Assembly (NCBI GenBank): GCA_017935905.1
Contig: JAGBGO010000035.1
Location: 1 to 36,063 of the forward strand
Source: Clostridia bacterium
Lineage (GTDB): Bacteria; Bacillota; Clostridia; UBA1212; UBA1255
DNA length: 36,063 bases
Direction of reading: 5' to 3'
In this document: piece by piece, positions 1-9,634 of the stretch
How the letters are laid out: each line of letters opens with the position of its first letter
Position numbering within the stretch: position 1 is the stretch's first letter
Program-made: the position numbers and the translations under genes
Notes under the pieces: model-generated
Seen by the model: only the letters and a program-made list of their open reading frames with translations
Databases searched by the model: none
What the model was told of the DNA's origin: nothing

Positions 1-1016
1 CCGAACATCTTCTCGTAATAGTTTTGGTACTCACCACTAATGACGTTCTCCCACCAGTCGCGATTATCCAAGTACCATTGAATGGTCTTCTTGATACCAT
101 CTGCAAACTTAGTTTCGGGAAGCCATCCCAATTCGTTATGAATCTTGGTCGGGTCGATAGCGTAGCGCATATCGTGTCCTTTGCGGTCGCTGACATGTTG
201 AATCAGTGAATACGGTTTTCCGAGTGCATCGCAGATCAGTTTCACAATGTCGATATTTGCCATCTCGTTGTGGCCACCGATATTGTACACTTCACCCACT
301 CTGCCCTTATGAATAATCAAATCAATCGCTTTGTTGTGATCTTCTACGTAGAGCCAATCACGAACGTTGAGACCCTCGCCGTAAACCGGCAAATCTTTGT
401 CTGCCAAGCAGTTGGCAATCATCAAGGGAATCAACTTTTCGGGGAACTGATACGGGCCATAGTTGTTCGAGCAACGAGAAATGGTAATAGGTAAACCATA
501 GGTACGATGATACGCCATCACTAATAGGTCAGCCGAAGCCTTCGAAGAACTATACGGACTGCTCGTGTGAATCGGCGTTGTTTCCGTAAAGAACAAATCG
601 GGACGATCAAGCGGCAGGTCGCCGTAAACTTCATCCGTACTGACTTGGTGATAGCGCTCGATGCCGTACTTGCGACAAGCATCCATCATCACGGCAGTAC
701 CGAGAATGTTCGTTTCAAGGAAGATACCGGGGTTTTCAATGGAACGGTCAACGTGGCTCTCTGCTGCGAAGTTGACGACGACATTTGGTTTTTCTTCTTC
801 AAACACCTTATAAATGGCTTCTCTGTCACAAATATCCGCCTTGATAAAGCGGAAGTTCGGCTTGTCAAGAATAGATTTCAGTGTAGAAAGGTTACCTGCG
901 TAGGTTAACTTATCCACACAGACAAAACGGTAATCGGGGTACACACCCATCATATAGAACAAAAAGTTCGAGCCAATAAATCCAGCGCCGCCGGTCACGA
1001 GAATCGTTTTACGCAT
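1..1016 (-). CDS. rfbB: dTDP-glucose 4,6-dehydratase, 3' end cut by window edge
   Basis: Converts dTDP-glucose to dTDP-4-keto-6-deoxyglucose in the cytoplasm, the branch point for rhamnose and amino-deoxy sugars. Reading leftward from the ATG at 1016 gives about 338 codons. They include a Rossmann motif [10 protein letters not shown] near residue 9, the catalytic segment VSTDEVYGD, the YSSSK (YxxxK) motif and [16 protein letters not shown]. The family is about 340-360 residues, so only the last few residues are missing. The start overlaps the rmlA stop (TAA, 1009-1011) by 8 bases, so the two are translationally linked. rmlC and rmlD are not in the window, and the neighbouring DegT aminotransferase suggests the product feeds an amino sugar. 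The identification is very secure. Confidence 0.95.
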   Translation of the reverse strand, partial: MRKTILVTGGAGFIGSNFLFYMMGVYPDYRFVCVDKLTYAGNLSTLKSILDKPNFRFIKADICDREAIYKVFEEEKPNVVVNFAAESHVDRSIENPGIFLETNILGTAVMMDACRKYGIERYHQVSTDEVYGDLPLDRPDLFFTETTPIHTSSPYSSSKASADLLVMAYHRTYGLPITISRCSNNYGPYQFPEKLIPLMIANCLADKDLPVYGEGLNVRDWLYVEDHNKAIDLIIHKGRVGEVYNIGGHNEMANIDIVKLICDALGKPYSLIQHVSDRKGHDMRYAIDPTKIHNELGWLPETKFADGIKKTIQWYLDNRDWWENVISGEYQNYYEKMF

Positions 1017-1899
1017 CTTTATGTTCCTCCTGTGCAATTATCAAAAGATATTGTCCGTAATCTGTCATTTTCAGTTCTGTACCGATTGTTTTCAATTCAT
1101 CGGTGGTGATAAATCCGCGTCTCCAAGCAATTTCTTCAATACATGATACATAAAAGCCTTGACGGCTCTGCACCGCTTCCACATACTCGGCAGCTTTAAG
1201 CATGCCCTCCGGTGTTCCCGTATCAAGCCAAGCCACACCGCGCCCCAAGAGTTGTACGTTTAGATTGTTTGTTTCAAGATAGGCATTATTAACCGACGTA
1301 ATCTCGATTTCTCCCCGAGCAGAAGGCTTAACGTTCTTTGCAATCTCAACGACGCGGTTGTCATAGAAGTAAAGGCCGGGAACCGCATAATTCGACTTTG
1401 GTTTCTGCGGTTTTTCTTCAATCGAAACGACCTTACGGTCCTTATTAAACTCTACGACACCGAACGCACGTGCATCCTTGACAGGATAACCGAAAATACA
1501 GGCACCGCCTTCTTCATCCACCTTCTTCATCGCAGCGCGAAGCGTTTTCGTCATATCTTGTCCGTAGAACACGTTATCACCGAGAATAAGGCAGACTGAA
1601 TCGTCCCCAATGAAATCAGCGCCCAAAATGAACGCATCCGCAAGCCCACGCGGTGTATCCTGTACTGTGTAGGAGAACTTGACACCGATTTTTTCACCGC
1701 TACCGAGAAGTTGCTCATAATTTTGGGCATCTTCAGGCGTAGAAATAATCAAAATTTCTTTAATACCCGCCAAAAGAAGCATCGAAAGAGGATAGTAAAT
1801 AAGGGGTTTGTCGTAAATGGGCAAAAGTTGTTTGGAAACAACCTTTGTCATCGGGTAAAGGCGAGTTCCCTTCCCGCCTGCTAAAATAATACCTTTCAT
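1009..1899 (-). CDS. rfbA: Glucose-1-phosphate thymidylyltransferase
   Basis: Makes dTDP-glucose from dTTP and glucose-1-phosphate, the step before RmlB. The 296-residue product has the nucleotidyltransferase signature [11 protein letters not shown] at residues 8-18, the metal/nucleotide motif LGDNVFYGQ near residue 107, and [19 protein letters not shown], all typical of short-type RmlA. Length is normal. The start overlaps the upstream aminotransferase stop by 4 bases, and the stop overlaps the rfbB start by 8. Both enzymes therefore lie in the same operon as the glycosyltransferases and probably make the nucleotide sugar they use. Confidence 0.96.
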   Translation of the reverse strand: MKGIILAGGKGTRLYPMTKVVSKQLLPIYDKPLIYYPLSMLLLAGIKEILIISTPEDAQNYEQLLGSGEKIGVKFSYTVQDTPRGLADAFILGADFIGDDSVCLILGDNVFYGQDMTKTLRAAMKKVDEEGGACIFGYPVKDARAFGVVEFNKDRKVVSIEEKPQKPKSNYAVPGLYFYDNRVVEIAKNVKPSARGEIEITSVNNAYLETNNLNVQLLGRGVAWLDTGTPEGMLKAAEYVEAVQSRQGFYVSCIEEIAWRRGFITTDELKTIGTELKMTDYGQYLLIIAQEEHKDA

Positions 1900-3014
1900 G
1901 GATTCACCTGCTTTTCTTTTTTGCTTTCCTTTATTATTTTACAAATTTTTTCAATATCTTCATCCCGTAAGTCAGCATACATAGGAAGACACAAAACAGT
2001 TTCACTCAAACGCTTAGCAATCGGCGTATTATCTTTACTTAAATGTCGGTAGCATTCAAGTTCATTCGTAATTGGGTAAAAATATTTTCTTGCGATAATA
2101 TTGTTTTGTGCCAATCGATCAAAAACTTGATCCCTGTGATATTTATACTCGTCAAAAACAACCGGAAAGTAGGCATAATTGGGAACTACATCCTTTTGAG
2201 GTTGCAATATGCGAATACCGGCCATATTTCCGAGAAAATCTTGATATTGCTCAAACACACGTTTTCTTTTGATCAATTCTCTGTCAAAATGACGAAGATT
2301 ACACAACCCCATAGCCGCCTGAAACTCATTCATTTTGGCATTGCCGCCAATGTACGGTGTTGATTCGGGCGCATGAATGCCAAAATTCTTTAAATCATTC
2401 AATACCTGAACGTAATCATCATTTTGATAGCAAAGAGCGCCGCCCTCGATGGTATTAAACACCTTTGTGGCATGGAAACTATACATAGATATGTCACCAA
2501 AGCAAGCGGATGAGACACCCTTGTAAGTAACGCCAAACGCGTGGGCAGCATCATAGACAACTTTCAAATTGTATTTTTTTGCAATGGCGTCAATGTCTTC
2601 CACATCGCACATATTTCCGTAAACGTGAACCGGACAGATCGCAACCGTTTTATCCGTAATCAATGCTTCAATTTTGGCGGGATCCATTGTATAGTCGTCT
2701 TCTTTTACATCGCAGAAAACCGGAATCAGTCCCGAACGAGCAATGGCATGCGTTGTAGATACAAATGTGAACGGAGTGGTGATAACTTCTCCGCCCTTTG
2801 GAAGATTCAACACCGCCCATGCGGCTTCCAATGCCAAGTGGCCATTGGTGTAAAGTGTCACGTGGGGAACTTTGTGCATTGCTTCAAGCTGTGCCTGAAG
2901 TTTTCTATGCTTTTCCCCCATATTAGTCAGCCAATGGCTATCCCATAAATCTTTTATTGCTTCTATATATTCTTCATAATCTGGCATGGAAGAGCGCGTA
3001 ACGTTGATGCTCAT
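1896..3014 (-). CDS. DegT/DnrJ/EryC1/StrS-family PLP sugar aminotransferase
   Basis: PLP-dependent enzyme expected to transfer an amino group to a keto sugar nucleotide. The 372-residue product has the family layout. The N-terminal stretch [11 protein letters not shown] resembles 4-amino-sugar enzymes such as Vio[11 protein letters not shown] and YDAAHAFG supply cofactor contacts (the D of DAAH), and the likely Schiff-base lysine is in [14 protein letters not shown], near residue 185. With rfbA and rfbB immediately downstream, a dTDP-4-keto-6-deoxyhexose is the likely substrate, giving a viosamine-type or 3-amino sugar. Which carbon is aminated cannot be read from sequence. It overlaps the genes on both sides by 4 bases. 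Confidence 0.88.
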   Translation of the reverse strand: MSINVTRSSMPDYEEYIEAIKDLWDSHWLTNMGEKHRKLQAQLEAMHKVPHVTLYTNGHLALEAAWAVLNLPKGGEVITTPFTFVSTTHAIARSGLIPVFCDVKEDDYTMDPAKIEALITDKTVAICPVHVYGNMCDVEDIDAIAKKYNLKVVYDAAHAFGVTYKGVSSACFGDISMYSFHATKVFNTIEGGALCYQNDDYVQVLNDLKNFGIHAPESTPYIGGNAKMNEFQAAMGLCNLRHFDRELIKRKRVFEQYQDFLGNMAGIRILQPQKDVVPNYAYFPVVFDEYKYHRDQVFDRLAQNNIIARKYFYPITNELECYRHLSKDNTPIAKRLSETVLCLPMYADLRDEDIEKICKIIKESKKEKQVNP

Positions 3015-4498
3015 TTTTCTTCATCCTCCAATGGCTCTTTATTTTTCTTTTTTGAACGAATCAGTTTCTTCAAAGTATCCGCGCAGTACAGGAAGGAACT
3101 TAATTTAAACAGCCACGAAATTCCAACATATATTCCAATTCCCAGCGGAACCTGTACCAGCAACGTAACAACGGGCGAAAAGTTTAAGAAATTTACAAGG
3201 TAAACGAACACACCCATAACAAGAGAAATAATCAAAGAAGGCAATATATCAACAAGTTGCTGTCCCCACGAATAATTCAATAATTTTCTATTCGGAAAAG
3301 AATTGATAATCTGCGAAACAACATTTGCTAGAATGCAGCCCAAGGCAATCCAAATGACGCCGAAGCGCATTGTTAACAATATTATAAGGAAACCCGACGC
3401 TTTCTTCAGAATATCCTGATACAAGTAAATATCACTTCTTCCCAACGCTTTTATTGCATTTAAGTTAGCGGAGTGAATCGGATAAAATGCCTGAACAATG
3501 CAAAATATTTGAAGGTAAGGAACTGCCGAAATCCATTTTTCAGAAAGCAACAATAAAATAAACGGTTCGCTACAAGCGGCAAGTCCGATCATACACGGCC
3601 ACAACAAATAGGATCCTACGCTTATGGACCTTCGAGTAATGTTCTTTACCCTCTCCCGATCATCCTGATGCTCACTCATCACAGGGAAAAGAATAGAATC
3701 AATTGATGCGGTTAAATTGCCTGCAATAACAGTAGGAAATTGCGAGCCCTTGTTGTAAAAGGCAAGGTCCGCAGAAGAATATTGCTTACCGATAATCAAT
3801 GTTCTGATTTCATTATACATTTGATTAATAAAACCGGTGACAAGAAATTTCCAGCCGTAAGAAAACAATGATTTAAATCGTTTAAGAGAAAACCGGAGTT
3901 TGGGTTTCCATTTTATGGTCACCCAAAGAATAATCGTATCAATTGTTTGATTCACAACGTTTTGTACAATCAAAGCCCATATTCCATAGCCGAGATACGC
4001 CATGGTAATTCCGACGACGGCGGCAGTGATTGTGCCGCCCAGCGTTGCAAAAAAATACTTTTTATACGCCAGATGCTTTGTTACGTACGCCTGCTGTATT
4101 CCCTTGAATCCGGCAATAATGATAATTAAACCCAATACTCGCATTGCCGAAACCGTATCTTGTATCCCGAAAAAGCCTGTAATATACGGAATAAGCAGAA
4201 AATACAATGCGTACAGGATCGCAGAGAACGCTATATTGAAAGTAAATACCGTGGAAAAATCCAAATCGTCTGCATCTTTCTTCTGAACAAGCGCATTGCC
4301 GAATCCACTGTCGACAAAAACCTGTAGAATCGTTGTGATAACCGTGACTAACGCGACTGTTCCGTAAACCGTGGGGTCTAACAAGCGGGCAAGTATAATC
4401 GATACGATTAATGTTACCCCCTGTGCACCGAATCTTTCCAACAGTCTCCAGACAAAATTAACCAATATATTCTTTTTGGAATAATCCTTTTGATCCAT
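3011..4498 (-). CDS. Wzx-type polysaccharide flippase (MOP/PST superfamily)
   Basis: Multi-pass membrane protein of 495 residues, expected to flip undecaprenyl-diphosphate-linked repeat units across the cytoplasmic membrane. The N terminus NFVWRLLERFGAQGVTLIVS followed by ILARLLDPTVYGTVALV is characteristic of lipopolysaccharide biosynthesis flippases. About 12-14 hydrophobic helices follow, and the basic, acidic tail ([15 protein letters not shown]) is cytoplasmic. A strong ribosome site AAAGGAGT lies just upstream of the ATG at 4498, separated by 20 bases from the preceding glycosyltransferase gene. The stop overlaps the aminotransferase start by 4 bases. With the Wzy-like gene at 10420, this marks a Wzx/Wzy-dependent pathway. 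Confidence 0.92.
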   Translation of the reverse strand: MDQKDYSKKNILVNFVWRLLERFGAQGVTLIVSIILARLLDPTVYGTVALVTVITTILQVFVDSGFGNALVQKKDADDLDFSTVFTFNIAFSAILYALYFLLIPYITGFFGIQDTVSAMRVLGLIIIIAGFKGIQQAYVTKHLAYKKYFFATLGGTITAAVVGITMAYLGYGIWALIVQNVVNQTIDTIILWVTIKWKPKLRFSLKRFKSLFSYGWKFLVTGFINQMYNEIRTLIIGKQYSSADLAFYNKGSQFPTVIAGNLTASIDSILFPVMSEHQDDRERVKNITRRSISVGSYLLWPCMIGLAACSEPFILLLLSEKWISAVPYLQIFCIVQAFYPIHSANLNAIKALGRSDIYLYQDILKKASGFLIILLTMRFGVIWIALGCILANVVSQIINSFPNRKLLNYSWGQQLVDILPSLIISLVMGVFVYLVNFLNFSPVVTLLVQVPLGIGIYVGISWLFKLSSFLYCADTLKKLIRSKKKNKEPLEDEEK

Positions 4499-4518
4499 AA
4501 TACTCCTTTAAGTAAAAC

Positions 4519-5781
4519 TTATCGTCTGAAAATCCTTGCCCATAATCTTGGAATTTTCGCAATTATCGTAAATATATGTCCGCGGAGAATCGTACTTTTG
4601 CGAACAATTACTTCCAGCTTTGTTTTCGGGAATCGATAGAATGTTTCAGCGTCACTGTTTCGCGTTTCGATCGTCCCCTTATAGGTTTCTATTTCATTTT
4701 TTGTCAATGCACAATACGCTTCTGTCGTCATCTCCGAAATATTTTTTATATAAGGCAAAATATCTTTGCCGGGCTCATCCGACAAGGTACGACCGTTCGT
4801 TTCGTGATACCAGCCGTAAGTTTCGCAATTGTAACAATTATGTCTTGTTATCAAAGTCGGAACGCCGCAACTTGCACCTCTTGACGCCGCACCGGCTAAC
4901 CCTACAACCAAACAGGAATTTTTATAAATTTCATTCAACTCTTCGGGGGACGTCTGTCCGATCAACTTGATTTTATTCTGCAAATCAGGCGTAAGCGCTG
5001 CAATTGCTGTTTCAATTGCTTGACTGTCTCCGTATCCAATGATCTGTAATGAAACATTGGGAATAATTTCCACAATTTGCGGCAGCAAACGAATAAGGCC
5101 TATCAAAAATCCCTTGTGTGGAAATTCAAATCGGGCACAGGCAGAAATTACAAAATCACTCTGTCGCTTCAACGCCCTTTCCGAGATTTCGTTATCAGTC
5201 GGGGCAATATACGCGCTTATTACAGGAAGACATTTATCTTCTTTGTTTTCAATCTTGAGCCCGTATTTTTCTTCGTATGCATCTAATTGCTTTATGTTAA
5301 AAGCCATCAGACAATTGTTATCATTAATAATTCCGGCTATTTTTCGGGCGTACTTATAACTTTGATTTTTGAAAAAACGAGTTTTGAAATTCTCCTCAAT
5401 ATATGTGGAGCTACCGAAGAAATTCATTAACACCAAGAAATGCTTAATATTAATACCTTGACCAATCATCTTGTTTCTCAGCTTTTCACCGAAAACGTAA
5501 TACTCCGGCGTAAAGCTAACCATGACAATATCTTCGTCTTGGGAAAAGTCCACCCGCGGAAAACGGCTGACCAATCTGAACGTGCTATCCTTGCAAAACA
5601 CTTTTTCAATTCTTTCGTCTTCAACCAGATCTTTATAAAAAACTTTTTTTTGAAAGCTTTTTGCCGTTATCCAAATAACACGACAGCCATCATCTGCATA
5701 TTTCATCATGATGGTGTGAAAAACATTTTCAACTCCGCCTATCTGGAAATTCGGAGTATTTACAATCAAAGTTTTTTTCAT
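4519..5781 (-). CDS. GT4-like glycosyltransferase lacking the usual second Glu
   Basis: A 420-residue GT-B-fold protein. The N-terminal donor/acceptor half starts NFQIGGVENVFHTI, a classic GT4 opening. The C-terminal nucleotide-sugar half contains CARFEFPHKGF, a Rossmann segment VSLQIIGYGD and LIGQTSPEELNEIYKNS. Where GT4 enzymes carry the EX7E donor-binding motif, this protein reads GLAGAASRGASCGVPTL, with Arg in place of the second Glu. The donor sugar is therefore unclear, and reduced activity or an altered mechanism is possible. The start overlaps the LicD stop by 4 bases (ATGA), with GAAAGGTG as ribosome site inside licD. It probably adds one sugar of the repeat unit. Confidence 0.78.
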   Translation of the reverse strand: MKKTLIVNTPNFQIGGVENVFHTIMMKYADDGCRVIWITAKSFQKKVFYKDLVEDERIEKVFCKDSTFRLVSRFPRVDFSQDEDIVMVSFTPEYYVFGEKLRNKMIGQGINIKHFLVLMNFFGSSTYIEENFKTRFFKNQSYKYARKIAGIINDNNCLMAFNIKQLDAYEEKYGLKIENKEDKCLPVISAYIAPTDNEISERALKRQSDFVISACARFEFPHKGFLIGLIRLLPQIVEIIPNVSLQIIGYGDSQAIETAIAALTPDLQNKIKLIGQTSPEELNEIYKNSCLVVGLAGAASRGASCGVPTLITRHNCYNCETYGWYHETNGRTLSDEPGKDILPYIKNISEMTTEAYCALTKNEIETYKGTIETRNSDAETFYRFPKTKLEVIVRKSTILRGHIFTIIAKIPRLWARIFRR

Positions 5782-6623
5782 AGAATTTCACCTTTCGGGC
5801 CTATATAAGTTAAATAAGAATTATGAACGTCAACGACTTCGGCGTTATGGTGCGGTATTCTTTCGGAAACTGCAGGCAATTCCATATAATCACCATATAT
5901 GCCCCTCAAATACCGGTCAAACTCCTTCGGCGCCCGAACTGTTATCCCCTCAAATTCCATATCCACTCCGCTTCCAAACCAACTCCATGGACACGCTTCT
6001 TTAAAACCATAATTATGACAATAATTATGGCAATACTCACTTTGGCGGACGGATTGAATTAAATGATCAAAAGCGTTCATTGCATCGGCAGACGACGGGT
6101 AAAGGATTTTGGAAATGCCTTGGTTAATCCGCAACTTCAAACTTCTTCTATCGCGGAAAAATTCCCGACCGATCGCGGTCTTCAAAACCTTGAGCTTTGT
6201 CTTTGTGATTAATTTAGACAAAGGGCGATTGATGAAATTGTCTAACGGGAAAACGTCAATGTAAATACCTTGATTGATGGTAAGATTCCTGTTTGTTTTC
6301 TCAAGAAAGGCAGTATTTGAATTCCGCACTTTCGCCATATTTAGCAAAAATCCAGGGTCTGTATGTCTTGTTTGAATAAAGAGATTGTCCGGTAGCAGAG
6401 ACTTTCCTTTTGCAATAAACGTTTCATAATCCGTTCTGGGCATTGCAACGTCGATATCGTCATCCCAAGGTATGGATCCTTTATGTCTGACAGCACCGAT
6501 TAACGTTCCGGCAATAACATAGTAGCGGAGATTCATTTGATTGCACGCTTCAATGAAGTGCTTTAAAATATCTAATTCTGCCTGCTTCAGTTCCATATAC
6601 CGTTTGTCATCAAGCTTCATCAC
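5778..6623 (-). CDS. LicD-family phosphotransferase
   Basis: LicD proteins transfer phosphorylcholine or related phospho-groups from a CDP-linked donor to surface glycans. The 281-residue product shows the family core: YVIAGTLIGAVRHKG, then IPWDDDIDVAMPRTDYE, whose Asp cluster binds metal, and further on GIYIDVFPLDN. No licA, licB or licC (choline import and activation) occurs in the window, so the donor may be made elsewhere or may not be choline (ribitol, glycerol and others are used by relatives). It overlaps the acyltransferase gene by 14 bases and the next glycosyltransferase by 4. Length is normal for LicD proteins. Confidence 0.88.
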   Translation of the reverse strand: MMKLDDKRYMELKQAELDILKHFIEACNQMNLRYYVIAGTLIGAVRHKGSIPWDDDIDVAMPRTDYETFIAKGKSLLPDNLFIQTRHTDPGFLLNMAKVRNSNTAFLEKTNRNLTINQGIYIDVFPLDNFINRPLSKLITKTKLKVLKTAIGREFFRDRRSLKLRINQGISKILYPSSADAMNAFDHLIQSVRQSEYCHNYCHNYGFKEACPWSWFGSGVDMEFEGITVRAPKEFDRYLRGIYGDYMELPAVSERIPHHNAEVVDVHNSYLTYIGPKGEIL

Positions 6624-7176
6624 GGTTCTCCCGATATTTAATTAACTTTGCAGGGACGCCGCCTACCACTGAATTTTCTTCAAAACTCTTTGTTACACAC
6701 GAGCAAGCAGCACAAACACAACCGTCCGCCAGCGTTACGCCTTTTAACACCGTTACGTTATATCCAAACCAAACGTCACTTCCTATATGGACCGCCGCTT
6801 GTGTCATTGGCTGCTTCTGGATTAATTCGCCTTTTTTAATTCCGTGGTCACAGTCAATAATATAGAGATGAGATGCGGACATTGTGTAATCACCAATCTC
6901 TACGCCACCGTTGTGAGAAGCAAAGATTCGGGAATTCGAGCCAATATTCGTATGTTTTCCGATTTTGACGGTTCCGTCACCCCAAAACAGCACGTTGTAT
7001 GAAATACGCGAATACTCAGACAAGATCAGTTTAACGCGTCTTTTTTTGACGACATGTCGTCCGATATAAACGCCCTTTTTATACTTTACACCATGAAAAG
7101 CACACCACAAAATAGCATGAATCGCCCACAAGCATGCCCGGATTGATTTTAAAACTTTTTTTATGATACTTTTCAA
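6610..7176 (-). CDS. Left-handed beta-helix acyltransferase (hexapeptide repeat), TTG start
   Basis: A 188-residue O- or N-acetyltransferase of the LbetaH family. After a basic amphipathic N terminus, hexapeptide repeats run from about residue 45 (ISYNVLFWGDGTVKIG, IGSNSRIFASHNGGVEIG) to the C terminus, ending in the typical GGVPAKLIKYRE. The likely catalytic His is in IDCDHGI. I chose TTG at 7176: an in-frame stop lies shortly upstream, no ATG occurs before the conserved part, and GGAAGTGGA sits at ribosome-site distance. It probably acetylates a sugar of the polymer or the amino sugar made by the DegT enzyme. The acceptor cannot be read. Confidence 0.85.
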   Translation of the reverse strand: MKSIIKKVLKSIRACLWAIHAILWCAFHGVKYKKGVYIGRHVVKKRRVKLILSEYSRISYNVLFWGDGTVKIGKHTNIGSNSRIFASHNGGVEIGDYTMSASHLYIIDCDHGIKKGELIQKQPMTQAAVHIGSDVWFGYNVTVLKGVTLADGCVCAACSCVTKSFEENSVVGGVPAKLIKYRENRDEA

Positions 7177-7194
7177 TATTCCACTTCCAATCGT

Positions 7195-8394
7195 TCAAAT
7201 CTGATCATATATTCTCATGTAATCGTCAGCCATGCGTTTTTTATCGCAATAATCCCGTTTTGCTTTAATTGTTTCGCGCGAGATATCCTTCTTTTGATTA
7301 GACCAATAAACTACCTTTTCAATCATTTTGTCTATATCAAAAGCCGGAACAACTTCGCCTATGCCTTCCCCGATCGTTTCCGGAACCCCACCGACATCAA
7401 AAGCCACAACCGGCGTTCCACAGCTGTTTGCTTCAATGCAGACCGTAGGATAATTGTCGGTTCTGCTACACATTGCGAAGCAGTCTGCCATTGAATAATA
7501 CGCTGCAAGTTCTTTCTGATTATTCACAAACGGAATTGAGACAATTTTCTCATCGTCAATTTGTGAGCCAACAAGAACAGCCAAATATCCATCGGGAAGG
7601 GAATGGGCCAATTTTACAAAAATATCTCCACCTTTTACAGGGTCGTTAAATCTGGGATTGACTGTAATAATGACCTTTTTCTCCGGACCAATTCCCAGTT
7701 TTTCTTTTAGCTCAATCTTTTCTTCTTCACCGATTGGAGCAAAAGCATCTAAATTAATTCCATTATGGACGCATTGTACCCTTTTGCCGCTAAATACAGC
7801 CGATTTGAGAGCGCGGTTTGTAATCCAGTTTGAAACGCCGACCACTTCCAAAGATTCAAAGTGTTCAAAAGCCTTAATCATTCTAAGAAGATTTGCTTTT
7901 GCCCGATTGAAAACCAGCGAGCCCGTTGCGGCTTTGAACTGCTCGCAGCCGGCACAGCAATCGTGAGCCCATTTTGTGCAATCAAATGCATATCCGCAAC
8001 CGCCTGTGTACATAAACTCGGCGTGTAGCGTCAAAACCGTTTTATAATGACCGACTTTTAGAAATTCTATCAGCTTATAAATGTTGACAAACGAACCGTT
8101 AAGGCAATGCAGATGTACAATGTCCGGCTGTTCTTCTTTTATATAACGAATCAGTTTCCGTGTCGAAAAGAAGCACCCGCCGTAAGGAGAACCGCTGATT
8201 TGGTTTAATACACTATTAATTCTTGAATACGCTTTTCTGCAAACTCTGCACTCACGGTGATCAGTCGCTTTCATCGATCTACTGTAACACACTCTGGAAT
8301 CGATGCCTTTTGCACACAACTCATTGTGGATGTCGTACATGATTTTTCCGGTACTTCCGGTTTTATAAACCACGTTAATTTGCAGTACTTTCAT
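7195..8394 (-). CDS. GT4 glycosyltransferase (WcaL/EpsD-like)
   Basis: Starts at the ATG at 8394 (MKVLQINVVYKTGSTGKIMY), preceded by a strong TTTGGAGG site. A longer in-frame reading to 8415 has no such support. The product of about 399 residues has two GT-B domains. A Cys-rich loop TGGCGYAFDCTKWAHDC near residue 140 is typical of one GT4 subgroup active in exopolysaccharide assembly. The donor domain carries VGSQIDDEKIV and a DX7E variant of the GT4 motif in SRTDNYPTVCIEANSCGTP. The first 20 bases overlap the upstream glycosyltransferase gene. It adds one sugar to the lipid-linked unit; donor and linkage are unknown. Confidence 0.9.
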   Translation of the reverse strand: MKVLQINVVYKTGSTGKIMYDIHNELCAKGIDSRVCYSRSMKATDHRECRVCRKAYSRINSVLNQISGSPYGGCFFSTRKLIRYIKEEQPDIVHLHCLNGSFVNIYKLIEFLKVGHYKTVLTLHAEFMYTGGCGYAFDCTKWAHDCCAGCEQFKAATGSLVFNRAKANLLRMIKAFEHFESLEVVGVSNWITNRALKSAVFSGKRVQCVHNGINLDAFAPIGEEEKIELKEKLGIGPEKKVIITVNPRFNDPVKGGDIFVKLAHSLPDGYLAVLVGSQIDDEKIVSIPFVNNQKELAAYYSMADCFAMCSRTDNYPTVCIEANSCGTPVVAFDVGGVPETIGEGIGEVVPAFDIDKMIEKVVYWSNQKKDISRETIKAKRDYCDKKRMADDYMRIYDQI

Positions 8395-9634
8395 GTAACG
8401 CCTCCAAATGGTCACGGTTGATGATTTCTACAAATCTTTCACTGTTGTCTTTCAAGTCGTGATTTTCCTTGGCCAACAGTAATTGCTTGCTTACCAGCGC
8501 TTTATAGTCGTCGTTGTATGCCGAATATTGCTTAAGCAGTATCGATATTCCTTCCTTTGAATCCGCAACTGTTTCAATTCCATTGCCAACGATATATTCG
8601 GCACATGCAATTTCTTTCGGACAGTACATCAGGAACGCTCTTCCGGAAGACAAGGAATCAGCGATTTTGCCGGAAAATCCGTATTTTGAATCCACCACGT
8701 AGAAAGGATCAAAACTTTCAACGTGAAGAAGGATCGTCGAGCGTTGCATTACCTTTATAACGTCATCATACGAAATAAAGCCGTGATAATGGATTGCCGG
8801 ATGCTGTTTAAATAATGCCTTCGTCTGCTCGCTTGCCTTTCCGTAAACGTTAATTTCCAGTCCTTGTTCCGCCGCAACGTCTGCAATTTCAGTCAATGCT
8901 ACGTCTCTTGATAAGCCCAAATTCCCGATATATGAAATCGTCGGTTTATCAAAAGGGACACATTCCATAGAATCAATGGATGAAGAATTGTATATTACCG
9001 AACTGAGCACATTAAATATTTGATCGTAATCGTCTTTCAGTTTTTGGTTTAAATAAATACAGTGCTCGGTGTTTGCCATTATTTTCTTAAACCTGCGTTT
9101 ATAAAGACCTATAAAAATCGAATACAGGACGTTATGCCCGTCTCTGAAATAATTATGCTTTTTAAAAATATATCCTTCAGTGTTGTAAACAATCAATTTT
9201 GCATGAAATTTTCTTGCCACTTGCATTGCAATACGGAACATAAACGGGCAGTCCCCTACTTGCAATAATACGACTTCCGGAGAAAAATCCTTGAGCCATT
9301 GCTTATATTCTTTACGCTTCCAAAGACCTAGATCCCACGCAAACGTTCTCAAAAGCATATTGGGAACGTTTCTGCTACTTTTTGTAACGGCAGCAACGGA
9401 CTGCTCTCCGGTTTGTTTTCTCTTTTTGAAGAAAAACTTTGGGACAACACTTCTGATAACATCGCTGTCACTGACTTGGAAATAATTGTTGCAAAAAGAA
9501 AAATCTTTTTCTCCGGAAATAAAAAACTGTGCAATTTTATCCTTCTCGTACGAATAGAAAAGATTGCCCAAAGTTCTTCCGTTTGAGTTTGTGTTTGAGA
9601 AACTGTTATTTGAAATTACTAATATCTTTCTCAT
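8375..9634 (-). CDS. Glycosyltransferase, GT4-like
   Basis: Start set at the ATG at 9634 (MRKILVISNNSFSNTNSNGR), where family-like sequence begins, although a longer in-frame reading to 9673 exists. The upstream purine stretch AAGAAGAAAAA is only a weak ribosome site, so translation may depend on the overlapping upstream gene (29 bases). The 419-residue product has a variable N-terminal domain and a C-terminal GT-B Rossmann domain (SYIGNLGLSRDV, INVYGKASEQ, HYHGFISYDDV). There is no clean EX7E motif; the region is replaced by FDPFYVVDSKYGFSGKIADS. The acceptor is presumably the growing repeat unit. Confidence 0.8.
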   Translation of the reverse strand: MRKILVISNNSFSNTNSNGRTLGNLFYSYEKDKIAQFFISGEKDFSFCNNYFQVSDSDVIRSVVPKFFFKKRKQTGEQSVAAVTKSSRNVPNMLLRTFAWDLGLWKRKEYKQWLKDFSPEVVLLQVGDCPFMFRIAMQVARKFHAKLIVYNTEGYIFKKHNYFRDGHNVLYSIFIGLYKRRFKKIMANTEHCIYLNQKLKDDYDQIFNVLSSVIYNSSSIDSMECVPFDKPTISYIGNLGLSRDVALTEIADVAAEQGLEINVYGKASEQTKALFKQHPAIHYHGFISYDDVIKVMQRSTILLHVESFDPFYVVDSKYGFSGKIADSLSSGRAFLMYCPKEIACAEYIVGNGIETVADSKEGISILLKQYSAYNDDYKALVSKQLLLAKENHDLKDNSERFVEIINRDHLEALHESTAN

